NCBI RefSeq assembly: GCF_047238105.1
Contig: NZ_JBDFMD010000001.1
Coordinates: 5,394,001 to 5,458,000, forward strand
Length of the DNA stretch: 64,000 nucleotides
Reading direction: 5' to 3'
Origin: Paenibacillus_D sp047238105
GTDB taxonomy: Bacteria; Bacillota; Bacilli; Paenibacillales; Paenibacillaceae
Shown: positions 51,993 to 62,022 of the stretch, one piece after another
Numbering within the stretch: position 1 is the first letter of the stretch
Layout: the number at the start of each line of letters is the position of its first letter
Notes under the pieces: model-generated
What the model saw: the letters and a program-made list of their open reading frames with translations, nothing else
What the model was told of the DNA's origin: nothing
The model's database searches: none
Made by a program: the position numbers and the translations under genes

Positions 51993-53475
51993 GCCCTTTG
52001 TTCGAAAGGCATTTATAAAGCATACGAATTGGGAAGCGTATGGATTTACAGTTGTGGGCGAGGCTGAAGACGGCAAGGAAGCGCTGGAGAAGATCAAGAG
52101 TCTGAAGCCGGATCTCGTCATCTCTGACATTGTGATGCCGATGATGGACGGGCTGGAGCTGCTGCACGCTGCTCGGAGTGAAGGATGCAATGCCCGGTTC
52201 GTTATGCTGAGCTGCATGAATGAATTTGCCTATGCCCAGGAGGCGATCCGGCAAGGGGCCTCAGGTTATATCCTCAAATCCTCTATGACGCCTCATGAGC
52301 TGAGACAGACCCTGGAGAAGGTAAGGGAGGAGCTGGATAGAGACAAACGAAGCAAGCAGCTGATGGATGAATTTAAATTAAAAGACTGGTATGAGGAACT
52401 TTGGCGGCAATGGACAGGTGCAGCCGATGCAGCCGTTGGTTCCTTATCGTCACCACCGGAGCTGCCCAATGATCGGGTGACGGTTGTTACGGCTTTGTAC
52501 AGTCCGGCCTGGCATTGGTCAGTCGTACAGGAAGGCTCGGGAATGCTTGTTGAAGACGATGCTGTCATCCACGAATTCCACCACCATGATACGATAAATT
52601 GGTTCATCTGGAGCAAAACCGCAGCTGCCCCGAGGCAGGTCTATACGGCATGTTCTAAAAAGATGCCAACCTCTGCGTATGTCCTGGCCAACTTGCGGCC
52701 GGAGCAACTATCGGAGGGGTGGCAGACGGTATTGAATCGCGTGTATGAATGCTGGTATGCCGGCCAAGCGGAGTCGCAGCTGATACACTTGGGCGCGATT
52801 GCACCCAATAGGGCCAGACTGACAGCTACTCTGCCATGGGAGCTGGAGAAAAATTTGATACAATGTGTGTCTTCCTATCAACCGCAACCGTGTCGAGAAG
52901 CAATGGAAGCTATATGGGAGTATGCCCGTCAGCAGGTTATCCCGTATCATCATCTCAAATCGATCTGGCAACGGCTGCTTCGGCAAATCGCCGATCTGTG
53001 CGGACATCCACTGCCTAGTGATGGCCTTCTTGGCATAGCAAGTCCGGGTTCACCTGGCGGCTTCAAGGAAACGGTATGGAAGCTTATCGAGGAATGCGGC
53101 AGGCAGTTGTCGAAGCAGTCGCCAATTCAGACCGATCACGCTGAAGTCAACAAGATGCTGCAATATATTCATTATCATTATCACGCTCCGATCTCGCTAG
53201 CTGATCTGTCAGCATATGTAAATCTGGAGGAGCATTATATCAGTGCTTTATTCAAACGCAAGACGGGCATGGCTTTTGTCAACTATGTAAACCAGTATCG
53301 GATTGACCAAGCCAAACGGCTTCTGCTGTCCACTGATATGTCAGTAAGCGAGATTGGCATGGCGGTAGGGTTTGCAAGCGACAATCATTTTTCTAAAATG
53401 TTCAAACGTTGGTTAGGCGTCACGCCGGGGATCTATCGTCTCCAATCACAGAAGCCAAGTCCTGCGAACTGCTAG
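51964..53475 (+). CDS. YesN-like response regulator (second pair)
   Basis: A 503-residue response regulator: receiver domain (1-120) with VEDE acidic residues and predicted phosphorylation site Asp55 in ISDIVMPMMDG, an ~270-residue linker, and a C-terminal AraC double helix-turn-helix ending MFKRWLGVTPGIYRLQ. I chose the ATG at 51964, eight bases after GGAGG; an in-frame ATG six bases upstream lies too close to that site. It overlaps the kinase gene by 29 bases. A strong terminator follows before importer D. Confidence 0.92.
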   Translation: MWNVLIVEDEPFVRKAFIKHTNWEAYGFTVVGEAEDGKEALEKIKSLKPDLVISDIVMPMMDGLELLHAARSEGCNARFVMLSCMNEFAYAQEAIRQGASGYILKSSMTPHELRQTLEKVREELDRDKRSKQLMDEFKLKDWYEELWRQWTGAADAAVGSLSSPPELPNDRVTVVTALYSPAWHWSVVQEGSGMLVEDDAVIHEFHHHDTINWFIWSKTAAAPRQVYTACSKKMPTSAYVLANLRPEQLSEGWQTVLNRVYECWYAGQAESQLIHLGAIAPNRARLTATLPWELEKNLIQCVSSYQPQPCREAMEAIWEYARQQVIPYHHLKSIWQRLLRQIADLCGHPLPSDGLLGIASPGSPGGFKETVWKLIEECGRQLSKQSPIQTDHAEVNKMLQYIHYHYHAPISLADLSAYVNLEEHYISALFKRKTGMAFVNYVNQYRIDQAKRLLLSTDMSVSEIGMAVGFASDNHFSKMFKRWLGVTPGIYRLQSQKPSPANC

Positions 53476-53494
53476 ACAGTGCTTAACACATGAT

Positions 53495-53529
53495 GCGGAC
53501 CGTTTGCCCCAAGGGCAGGCGGTCCGTTT
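53495..53529 (+). terminator. Rho-independent terminator after second kinase/regulator pair
   Basis: CGGACCG and CGGTCCG form the outer stem, with an inner GCCC/GGGC stem separated by a 3x3 internal loop, followed by TTT. Confidence 0.75.
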
Positions 53530-53641
53530 GACGTTCAGAACAATCACAAGATTGGTAGGGAAAGTGGATAAAATCGTGACTAATGTTTCATAGAGCGGCA
53601 AGCTACAATAATCATATCGACGCAAGAGAGGGGAAGCACGC

Positions 53642-54592
53642 ATGAACCGAACAGAACGCTTGCATGCAAAGAAAGGCTTGATCAAACAAGTCTGGCTGCA
53701 TGACATCTGGAAATCAAGGTCGCTCTACTTGATGCTGTTGCCTGCAGTGGTCTGGTACCTCGTATTCAAGTACCTGCCTATTTACGGCCTCATTATTGCT
53801 TTCAAGGACTACGACATCATGGGCGGTATTCTGGCAAGCCCTTGGGCAGATCCCTGGAACAAGCACTTTATCCAGTTTTTCAATTCCCCCTATTTTTGGC
53901 AGCTTCTGAATAATACCTTTCTGATCAGTATATACAAGCTGGTGTTTGGCATGCTGCCAAGCATTGTACTGGCGGTTATGCTCAGCGAGTGCCGGATTCC
54001 ATTCATGAAGCGATGGGTGCAGACGATCAGCTATATGCCGCACTTTCTGTCCTGGGTCATTATCTACGGCATCATGGTAGCGCTCTTCTCAGAGACATCC
54101 GGGATTGTCAATCGCTGGCTCTCTGAATACGGCAGTGGTTCCGTGCCGTTTCTTCACTCGACAGACTGGTTTCGCAGCATGCTGGTCGGCTCTGATATGT
54201 GGAAGGATCTCGGGTGGGGGGCGATCATTTATCTGGCCGCGATTGGCGGCATTGATCCTACGCTGTACGAGGCGAGTCGAGTGGATGGAGCCGGCCGCTT
54301 GCGGATGATCTGGCATGTGACACTGCCGGGTATACGCAATGTCATCGTCATTCTTCTCATCCTGAAGCTGGGGCAGATCCTCGATGCAGGCTTTGAGCAG
54401 ATTTACATCATGTATAACATCAGTGTATATCCGGTAGCCGATATTATCGACACGTGGGTATTCCGTACAGGACTGGAGCAGTTAAACTTCAGCCTTGCTG
54501 CAGCAGTGGGATTATTTAAATCGGTCATAGGTTTTGTCCTGGTGGTCATGTCGAACCAACTGGCGAAGAAATGGGGTGAAGGGATATGGTAA
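53642..54592 (+). CDS. ABC sugar importer D, permease 1 (LplB-like)
   Basis: A 316-residue CUT1 permease with six membrane helices starting LMLLPAVVWYLVFKYLPIYG and an EAA loop YEASRVDGAGRLRMIWHVTL. GAGAGGGGAAG lies upstream of the ATG. It is the closest relative of the importer C permease in the window. First gene of importer D, following the terminator of the second two-component pair. Confidence 0.93.
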   Translation: MNRTERLHAKKGLIKQVWLHDIWKSRSLYLMLLPAVVWYLVFKYLPIYGLIIAFKDYDIMGGILASPWADPWNKHFIQFFNSPYFWQLLNNTFLISIYKLVFGMLPSIVLAVMLSECRIPFMKRWVQTISYMPHFLSWVIIYGIMVALFSETSGIVNRWLSEYGSGSVPFLHSTDWFRSMLVGSDMWKDLGWGAIIYLAAIGGIDPTLYEASRVDGAGRLRMIWHVTLPGIRNVIVILLILKLGQILDAGFEQIYIMYNISVYPVADIIDTWVFRTGLEQLNFSLAAAVGLFKSVIGFVLVVMSNQLAKKWGEGIW

Positions 54593-55443
54593 GCCGAAAA
54601 TGGACCTTCTTTGATACGGTCAATTATGTTCTGCTCTTTTGTGTCATGCTGATCGCCATTGTGCCTTTGCTCTATGTCCTTTCCGTTTCATTAACGCCTT
54701 ACGGCGAAGTGCTGCGCAATGGAGGCTTCGTTCTCTTCCCCCAAAGCTTTACGCTTGAGGCTTATCGTTTTTTATATGAAGAAAGCACCATCGGCAGGTC
54801 CTTTGGCGTGACGGCCTTCATTACGGTCGTCGGCACGGCGATCAATATGATACTGAGCGTCTTGCTAGCGTATCCTCTGAGCCGCAAAGCCTTGCGATTT
54901 CGAAGCGCCTTTTTATTGTTTGTTATTTTCACGATGATCTTCAACGGCGGGCTGATTCCGACTTACCTGGTCGTCAAAAACGTAGGACTGTTGGATTCCG
55001 TCTGGGCCATGATGATACCTAATGCGATTGCAACATTCAATGTCATTATATTAAAGAGCTTTTTCGAAAATCTGCCGAACGAAATCCTGGAGTCGGCTCG
55101 TATAGACGGTGCATCGGAGTGGCGAACGCTGCTGCAGGTTGTCGTACCATTATCCGTGCCGGCGCTGCTCACAGTAGGCTTATTCTATCTTGTCTCGCAC
55201 TGGAATGAGTTTTTCCATGCCATTCTGTATGTGCAGGACAAGCGACTCCATCCAGTCCAGGTTGCTGTCCGGGAGCTGCTCCTGACCACACAGCAGAATA
55301 ATACCAACACGGATATCATCGTCCCGACGGTAACGATACAAATGGCAGCCGTCGTAGCTGCAAGTCTCCCGATCATCTGTATCTATCCGTTCCTGCAAAA
55401 GCACTTCACCAAGGGGATGCTCCTGGGCGCGGTAAAGGGGTAA
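54586..55443 (+). CDS. ABC sugar importer D, permease 2 (YtcP/YesQ-like)
   Basis: A 285-residue CUT1 permease with six membrane helices, FTMIFNGGLIPTYLVV, EAA loop ESARIDGASEWRTLLQVVVPL and the terminal HFTKGMLLGAVKG. Its ATG overlaps the end of permease 1 by seven bases, so translation is coupled. It forms the second half of the channel. Confidence 0.93.
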   Translation: MVSRKWTFFDTVNYVLLFCVMLIAIVPLLYVLSVSLTPYGEVLRNGGFVLFPQSFTLEAYRFLYEESTIGRSFGVTAFITVVGTAINMILSVLLAYPLSRKALRFRSAFLLFVIFTMIFNGGLIPTYLVVKNVGLLDSVWAMMIPNAIATFNVIILKSFFENLPNEILESARIDGASEWRTLLQVVVPLSVPALLTVGLFYLVSHWNEFFHAILYVQDKRLHPVQVAVRELLLTTQQNNTNTDIIVPTVTIQMAAVVAASLPIICIYPFLQKHFTKGMLLGAVKG

Positions 55444-55460
55444 AGGCAAGCCATGACTAG

Positions 55461-55507
55461 AATGAAACGCGGTCATTTTCCATGACGTTCGTGGGACCGC
55501 ATTCATT
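55461..55507 (+). other. Intercistronic stem-loop in importer D
   Basis: GCGGTC/GACCGC plus flanking AATG/CATT pair around a 20-base loop between the permease and lipoprotein genes, with a following A+T-rich tract. It may set the relative level of the lipoprotein mRNA. Confidence 0.35.
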
Positions 55508-55530
55508 ATAAAAATTAATGGAGGGGTAGT

Positions 55531-57081
55531 ATGAATGCACAAAAGCTGTTATCAGGCTTATCGGTGTGGTTCATAATCGCGCTGATGCTCGCCGCATGCT
55601 CCGGGGGAGCAAATGAACCGATGAACAACACGGAGCAGCCCGCAAATGCTATGCAGTCCGATGAAGGCAATACGGAGGCAGGAGATCCGATCAAAATCGA
55701 AGTTATCAAACGGGCGACACAGAAAATGCCTGATCAAGATTTTGTGAAGGCGGCAATCGACAGCAAATTGAACACGGATCTGGTGATCTCTCAGGAACCC
55801 GACGACAATGAATTATCGAACAAATTGAATGTGCGCGCGGCATCATCGACTTTGCCGGAAATTATGGAGTTCAGTACGAAAAATCAGTTTCAGCAATTCG
55901 CGGACAAAGGTTTGCTATTGGACCTCACGCCATATCTGGAAGAACTGGAGGAGGTCAGATCGTTTCTAGGCGAAGATGCAGTAAAGAAAGGGACGTATAA
56001 TGGCCATGTATACGCGATTGCCAAAGAGCCCAGTCTCGCAAGGTTTTCTTATTGGATCCGCAAGGACTGGCTGGATACCCTCGGCCTGCCCATCCCTGAA
56101 ACCGTCGAAGAATTGCTTGAAACCGCGATAGCTTTTACCGAGCAGGACCCCGACCGAAATGGACGCAAAGATACGTTCGGGATCACAGGGGCTTCGCATC
56201 AAGTCTTTGCTCCGATCTTCGGCGCATATGGCATCGCAACCCCAGAAGGAGGAGAGGCACCATTCTATGTCCAGGAAGGCGAGCTGATCAATGCGCTTTA
56301 TGATCCAGCGATGGCGGATGCACTGGAGATGATCAAATCGTTTATTGCGGCAGGCGTGGTTGATCCGGAGTTCGCTAGCAACAAGCAGCCGCAAGCAAAC
56401 GACAAAGCCTTTATGGGGCAGGCCGGCATTCTGTATCATCAATGGGTCGTTATGCGCGACAATGAAGTGAACCAGTGGAAGACAGCCAATCCGGAAGCGG
56501 AGTGGGTTCGGATAATGACGCTTGCGGGACCGGCAGGAAGTCAGATGGGCTACGTGGACCGCGGCGCGACGAGCGGGTATGTCGCCCTGCCGAAAAGTCT
56601 GGAGCGTTCGCCAGATAAGCTGAGAAAAGTGTTGGAGCTGCTTAATTATGTTTCTTCCGAAGAAGGTCTGGATCTGGTATCTTACGGCTTGCTGGATGAG
56701 CATTACACCATAGAAAGCGGCAAGCCAAAGGTGATGATGGAGAAAAACGCCGAGGTGCAGTTTACTTGGGTGTATCAAATTATGGGGCGGCCGGAGCTGG
56801 AATATTTGACTACAAAATTTCCGGAGCAAGCGTCCTACATTGAGGATGGCAACAAGCTTGATTATATTGAAACCTACAATGGCTTGCTGCAAAACCCGAC
56901 CGGCTACAATCCGGCGGATGCCAATCGCTTTATACAGGAAGAGCTCCTGAAGTTTTTCTATGATAAAGCGCCGTTGTCCCAGTATGCCTCTTTTCTTGAA
57001 ACGCTCGAAAATGTTTTTCATTATGACACTTTTCTGGAAAGCAGCAGACAGCAGTTCGATGAGCTTGATTTGCAACAATAA
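55531..57081 (+). CDS. ABC sugar importer D, solute-binding lipoprotein
   Basis: A 516-residue lipoprotein with signal peptide ending LAAC (Cys23), an Asn/Glu/Ala linker and the bilobal binding fold with the EF-hand-like loop DPDRNGRKDTFG. TGGAGGGG precedes the ATG. It belongs with the two permeases upstream. The large SLH beta-helix gene follows 20 bases later and is probably in the same transcript, linking surface cutting to uptake. Confidence 0.93.
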   Translation: MNAQKLLSGLSVWFIIALMLAACSGGANEPMNNTEQPANAMQSDEGNTEAGDPIKIEVIKRATQKMPDQDFVKAAIDSKLNTDLVISQEPDDNELSNKLNVRAASSTLPEIMEFSTKNQFQQFADKGLLLDLTPYLEELEEVRSFLGEDAVKKGTYNGHVYAIAKEPSLARFSYWIRKDWLDTLGLPIPETVEELLETAIAFTEQDPDRNGRKDTFGITGASHQVFAPIFGAYGIATPEGGEAPFYVQEGELINALYDPAMADALEMIKSFIAAGVVDPEFASNKQPQANDKAFMGQAGILYHQWVVMRDNEVNQWKTANPEAEWVRIMTLAGPAGSQMGYVDRGATSGYVALPKSLERSPDKLRKVLELLNYVSSEEGLDLVSYGLLDEHYTIESGKPKVMMEKNAEVQFTWVYQIMGRPELEYLTTKFPEQASYIEDGNKLDYIETYNGLLQNPTGYNPADANRFIQEELLKFFYDKAPLSQYASFLETLENVFHYDTFLESSRQQFDELDLQQ

Positions 57082-57101
57082 TCTTCTATTGGGAGGCGCC
57101 A

Positions 57102-60100
57102 ATGTTGAGACCAATTGCAAAACTATGCGTGTGCATCATAACGATCTGTCTGGTGTGGGGGATCAGTCCGTATTTTCCGGCTCATGAGGTCCACGCACAC
57201 TTCCGATACTATGAAAATGCAGCGAGCAGCACGTTTCCGCAGCGATTGCAGGATCATCTGATTCATCACCCGTGGGAAGAAGGATTTCTGGATGTCACGC
57301 AGGCGCCTTATCATGCGGCCGGCGATGGGATAACCGATGATTCGGAGGCGCTTCAAAACGCCATCGATGACGCGTATGCCAGCAATCTGGTCGTTTATTT
57401 CCCGGAAGGCACGTATCTGGTATCACGGCAGCTGCGCATGGAGCAGATTGCCGACTGGACCTATCACCCCGGGAGTCCGTTTGGCAGTCAGCGGAAATTT
57501 GGACATCTGCTTGTCGGCTCGACTACCGGCACTGCCAGACCAGTGATCAAGCTGGCAGATCATAGCACGGTAACGGATCATATCTTTTTGCTGTTCCGTT
57601 GGTTCGACCCGGCTGACGGATCTACGGCGGCAGAGCGACATTATTTGGCCACCTTCCGCGGTATCGATGTCGATATGGGCGCAAACCCCGAAGTGAGCGC
57701 GATTTCCATGGCTGGCGCTCAGCATTGCGTCATTCAGGATGTGGATATTTTCGGGGAGGAGTTTCATGCCGGCATCTACAACTTGCCCGGCAGCGGGGGC
57801 AGTGTCGTTAATCTTAAGGTGCTCGGGGGCAAGATCGGCATTTACCAGAACCAATACCGGCCTACACCTCTAGTGGTCGGTGTGCATCTTGAAGGTCAGA
57901 GCCAATATGGTATTGATGTGAGGGAATCGAGAGGGGCGCTTATCGTTACCGGCTTCAATATTATCAGCCCCGCGAGTCCGAGCACGTCTTACCGTGCCGT
58001 CTATGTCCGAAGTATCAGCACTGGCGCTTCGGATGTGTCGCACGCCAACCTGACCATGGTAGACGGTCAGATTGAAGTATTGGGGGGGACAGGGCGCGGC
58101 ATCTATAATTTTGATCAAAATGTAACCTTGCACAATGTCTTTATAAAAGCTCATGTATTGATCGAGAGCGGGGTCCGGCATGCGCCAAGTGAGTTTGTGT
58201 TCGGCAATAGCTCGCAATGGAAACGCATACCCGAGTATTTCTTTGCAACCGCTTCCGATCTGGGTCACATCTATATAGATAGCGAGGAATATGCCAATAC
58301 GGCTGTTGATTATGCGAGGATGTCGCCGCTTGAGGATGTAGATCAGCCTGAGACGGATTTGATTGCCAGACATCTATGGGACACGATGCCTTCCTGGGAA
58401 GAGCCGGACAAACTGAACATTATCGCCTATGGCGCGACGCCGGATCATGCAATGGATGATGACGCGCCGGCCATTCAAACCGCGATCGATGAAGCGGCCG
58501 ACAGCAGTCACCCTAATTATGGAAAGACGGTATTTATTCCTCGCGGTCATTTTCATATCCGCAGTCCGATTCAAGTGCGGCCCGGTGTCAAGCTGATTGG
58601 CGCGGGGAAGAATATCTCTGTCCTGCAGGTCTCAACGGACTGGATCGTCACCGCACCGACAGCGGCGCTCGCGACGGCGGACGACCCGCAGGGAGGCATC
58701 GTCTTGTCCGACTTTGCGATTCTTGGCAACAAGCCCAGTTTTCGACTAGGAACGGACGGGCAAAAGCACTTGACGCTGTTCTCTATGAAAAGCGGCGAGA
58801 GTCTGGTGCGCGATATCCAGTTTTCCTTCGTCGAGGAACAGGATGAGTTCAATCGCCATTATCGCGATAATGTGTTCAAAGCGCCCTTAATCCACTTCAG
58901 CGGCAATGCCGGCGGCAGGGTGTACAATCTGGTGGCGGATATGTCGACTACGGCGGAGCTTGGCAGTATCGAGGAGCCCTTCCGGTATGTACTGGTCGAA
59001 GGCGTGAGCCGTCCGTTAACGTTTTATTATTTTGATATCGAGCATGCCTATCATTCCCCGCAATCGGAGATCAGAGATTCCAACCAGGTATCGATATTTG
59101 CATTCAAATATGAATTTTACGATGAACTGATGCGGATCGTGCATTCGCGCGACATCAATGTGTTCGGAGGCTCGGGAAACTACAGCATTACCAATCCAAA
59201 TGATGAAGCTATCTTTGTGATAGAGGATTCATCGGACGTAAGTCTGTACAATATGGCTCGCAAGGCGTATTCGACAAATGAGCTTCCAGACGCATTATGG
59301 GTAGCCGACGGAGACGATCGGTTGCCGGATGATCATCCGATCGTCGTGTACCGACATGCCGGCAATCATCTGCGGAATGGCTCCATGGAGCTTCAAGAAG
59401 GGTGGATGCCGCTTGGGGACGCTCAAGTCGATTATACCGGGAGTCATGTGTTTGAAGGGAAGCAAGCGCTTCAGATCACGGGTTCGGGTGCTGCTGCCGA
59501 TGTGGCTGCCGCGCTCCAGGAACAAGGGCCAGGCCGTTATTCCTTTGAAGCCTGGGTTCAAAATGATCATTCGAGCGGTCAGGTCCAGGCGAGCCTCTTC
59601 CTGGACAACGGGGCAGAGCAGCAGATCATCGATCTGGCATCCGTAGAGACGGGCACAACCTGGAGGCGTCTGAAGGGCGATGCGGAAGTACACTGGGAGG
59701 GAACGCTGGTGTCAGCTGAGCTCAGGATCGAACATAGCCATGCGCAGCAATTCAGGATCGATTATGCTCTGCTCGCCAGCCGCCAGCAGGCTGTACAGCT
59801 TGCCAACCTGCTCGTTAATAACGGCTTTGAAGCGGGGCTGGCAGGCTGGGAAACCTTCGGCAATGTGAGCCTGACAGTGGATACAGACATCGTGTATGCT
59901 GGGCATGCGGCTTTGAAGATCAGTGACCGTGAGCAGATCTACGAGGGGCCGCAACAGTCCATCAAGTCCGCGCTGGAGCAATACGGGCCAGGCGCTTATA
60001 CATTTGAGGCAAGGGTAAAGAACGAAGGGCCGTTGCAGTACAGTCCGCAGAACGGCCTGATCCAGACGCCGAGTGAGATCAGCGCCAAGATCCGATTGAC

Positions 60101-61895
60101 ATATGGTGGAGAAACACGAGTCTATACCGTAGCCCGGTTGGCAGAAGACTACAGATGGAAGAAGCTGAGCGGAACAGTCAATCTGACGTGGGAGGGCAAT
60201 CTGGACGAAGCCATTATTTATTTTACAAATACTGAACCGGAATGGACGTATTACATGGATCACACCAGTCTGACAACGCCAGCTGCACTTGTAGCGGAAC
60301 TGGATGATGCGGCGTTGCAGACGCTAGCAGCATGGGTGCGAAACGCGATGCACAATGGTGATTTATTAGAAGCAAGCTACACGACCGAGAGCTGGGCGCG
60401 TCTCCAGCAAGCCTTGTCTGAAGCAGAAGCGGTGTTGCAGAGCACTCAAGCCACACAATTGCAGGTCGATGAGGCGCTAGTCAAGCTTGAGCTGGCTTAT
60501 GACAGCCTGGAGAGCCAGCCGGCTTCAGGCGGAGAGAATGGAGGCAATGGGAGTGGCAGCGGAGGCGGAGGAAGTGCTGACAACGGGTGGCTGCCGCAGC
60601 TTCCTCCCGCTGCCGCGGATGATGTCCCAACGTTGGAGATCAGGTCTGCAGTGGATGGTGTGAACGTTCCCTTGGCTCAAGCCGTTCAATCGGAGGAAGA
60701 GGGCGGTCAATTCGTGCGGGTGGACATGGACGGCGATCGGATCACCGGGTTGCTGGAGCAAGGCAAGCAGATGCATCTGGTCATCGAGGTTCCCCATGAG
60801 GGGAAGGTGGATTGGCGGGGCTTGAAGGCGAATCACCTGCTATTGCTTGCCGAGACAGACAGTGTTCTGGAGCTGGTTCATCCTGCTGCAATCTATACCA
60901 TGGACAAAGCGATATATCCGGCTATGGCTTCCTTCGCCTCGGCGGAAGAGATCCCGTTGTCCGATCTTGAAGTCCGTTTGCACATGTCCCGAGCGCCAGA
61001 GCTTCTGCTGTCCAACGCAAGATCAAAGGCTGCTGACGTCGGCTATGAGCTGCTTGTCGATCCGGTGGAGCTGTCGCTCTATATCCATCACGGTGAGCTG
61101 CAGCATCGCTTGGATATGGCAAGTGCCTATGTCGCCAAGCAGATCGTCTTGCCCCGGGAGCAAGACCGGCTGACGACGGTAGTCAGGGTCATGGACGATG
61201 GCTCTGTACACCATGTGCCTACTAGATTGCAAAGGGCTGACGGACCCGGGCTTGCCTCAGGAAGCGACAGAAGAATGAGCGGCGTTTACGCGGCGGTTCA
61301 TAATCCCGTCAAGTTTGACGATCTAAGCCGGCACTGGTCCGGGGCAATTGCAGGTCAGATGAGTGCAAGACTGCTGCTGCAAGGCGCGGGCGCAAGTCTC
61401 TTCCTGCCAGATAGGGAGGTGACGAGAGCTGAATACGCTGCCATCGTCGTCCGGGGGATGGGATTGATGGATAACCAGACCTATGCTGCCGAGTTTCAGG
61501 ATATCTCAGCTGATCATTGGGCCCATCGGGAGATTGCCATCGCCCATGCGTATGATCTCATACGCGGCACAGGAGATGGTCTGTTCCAGGGCGTACGACC
61601 GATCACCAGACAGGAAGGAATCGTAATTATTGAACGGGCTCTTCGGCTAGTGAGAGAGAGCCAGCCAGGCGGGGGGATGTTGGATACGGACAGCGGAGCT
61701 ATTCATCGCTTCACAGATGCAGCGGAGGTATCTGCATGGGCCGGGGATGCCATCGGTCGAATGATCGCCTCCGGTCTCGTCCAGGGCAACGGCAATCATA
61801 TACAACCGCATCGTACCATGACCAGGGCTGAAGCCGTCGTCCTGCTTCATCGGGTCCTGCAGCATGCAGGGCTAACGGATGGAGATCATTCGTAA
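57102..61895 (+). CDS. S-layer-anchored tandem beta-helix protein (pectate-lyase-3/GH55-like core)
   Basis: A 1597-residue secreted protein. A signal peptide (about 1-31) precedes two pectate-lyase-3-type openings, APYHAAGDGITDD near residue 66 and IIAYGATPDHAMDDD near 438, each starting a right-handed beta-helix. Two helices in series are the hallmark of GH55-type beta-1,3-glucanases and related proteins. Two CBM4/9-like sandwiches follow (about 754-1060), then a FIVAR-like helical stretch, a Gly/Ser linker, an uncharacterised ~220-residue domain and three C-terminal SLH motifs (about 1403-1590). It would be anchored to the cell wall and bind or cut the glycan outside. Its specificity is unknown; GH55 activity is only a fold-level suggestion. 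GGGAGG precedes the ATG, directly after importer D. Confidence 0.87.
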   Translation: MLRPIAKLCVCIITICLVWGISPYFPAHEVHAHFRYYENAASSTFPQRLQDHLIHHPWEEGFLDVTQAPYHAAGDGITDDSEALQNAIDDAYASNLVVYFPEGTYLVSRQLRMEQIADWTYHPGSPFGSQRKFGHLLVGSTTGTARPVIKLADHSTVTDHIFLLFRWFDPADGSTAAERHYLATFRGIDVDMGANPEVSAISMAGAQHCVIQDVDIFGEEFHAGIYNLPGSGGSVVNLKVLGGKIGIYQNQYRPTPLVVGVHLEGQSQYGIDVRESRGALIVTGFNIISPASPSTSYRAVYVRSISTGASDVSHANLTMVDGQIEVLGGTGRGIYNFDQNVTLHNVFIKAHVLIESGVRHAPSEFVFGNSSQWKRIPEYFFATASDLGHIYIDSEEYANTAVDYARMSPLEDVDQPETDLIARHLWDTMPSWEEPDKLNIIAYGATPDHAMDDDAPAIQTAIDEAADSSHPNYGKTVFIPRGHFHIRSPIQVRPGVKLIGAGKNISVLQVSTDWIVTAPTAALATADDPQGGIVLSDFAILGNKPSFRLGTDGQKHLTLFSMKSGESLVRDIQFSFVEEQDEFNRHYRDNVFKAPLIHFSGNAGGRVYNLVADMSTTAELGSIEEPFRYVLVEGVSRPLTFYYFDIEHAYHSPQSEIRDSNQVSIFAFKYEFYDELMRIVHSRDINVFGGSGNYSITNPNDEAIFVIEDSSDVSLYNMARKAYSTNELPDALWVADGDDRLPDDHPIVVYRHAGNHLRNGSMELQEGWMPLGDAQVDYTGSHVFEGKQALQITGSGAAADVAAALQEQGPGRYSFEAWVQNDHSSGQVQASLFLDNGAEQQIIDLASVETGTTWRRLKGDAEVHWEGTLVSAELRIEHSHAQQFRIDYALLASRQQAVQLANLLVNNGFEAGLAGWETFGNVSLTVDTDIVYAGHAALKISDREQIYEGPQQSIKSALEQYGPGAYTFEARVKNEGPLQYSPQNGLIQTPSEISAKIRLTYGGETRVYTVARLAEDYRWKKLSGTVNLTWEGNLDEAIIYFTNTEPEWTYYMDHTSLTTPAALVAELDDAALQTLAAWVRNAMHNGDLLEASYTTESWARLQQALSEAEAVLQSTQATQLQVDEALVKLELAYDSLESQPASGGENGGNGSGSGGGGSADNGWLPQLPPAAADDVPTLEIRSAVDGVNVPLAQAVQSEEEGGQFVRVDMDGDRITGLLEQGKQMHLVIEVPHEGKVDWRGLKANHLLLLAETDSVLELVHPAAIYTMDKAIYPAMASFASAEEIPLSDLEVRLHMSRAPELLLSNARSKAADVGYELLVDPVELSLYIHHGELQHRLDMASAYVAKQIVLPREQDRLTTVVRVMDDGSVHHVPTRLQRADGPGLASGSDRRMSGVYAAVHNPVKFDDLSRHWSGAIAGQMSARLLLQGAGASLFLPDREVTRAEYAAIVVRGMGLMDNQTYAAEFQDISADHWAHREIAIAHAYDLIRGTGDGLFQGVRPITRQEGIVIIERALRLVRESQPGGGMLDTDSGAIHRFTDAAEVSAWAGDAIGRMIASGLVQGNGNHIQPHRTMTRAEAVVLLHRVLQHAGLTDGDHS

Positions 61896-62022
61896 AACTT
61901 TGAAAGAAACGCATAGAATAGTGAACTTCTCCGGCTGCGCTGGATGCTAGGATAAGAGTATCCAGGGCAGAGCCGCCGACTTGGCCGTCGCAGCAGCTGC
62001 TGCCTGCGGGAGAGGAGCGCCT

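Noticed and set aside
50144..61958. Shared 11-mer TAGGATAAGAG upstream of the second kinase (50144) and of sulfatase 9 (61948)
   Set aside because: One shared 11-mer among many intergenic bases is compatible with chance, and no -35 box accompanies either copy.
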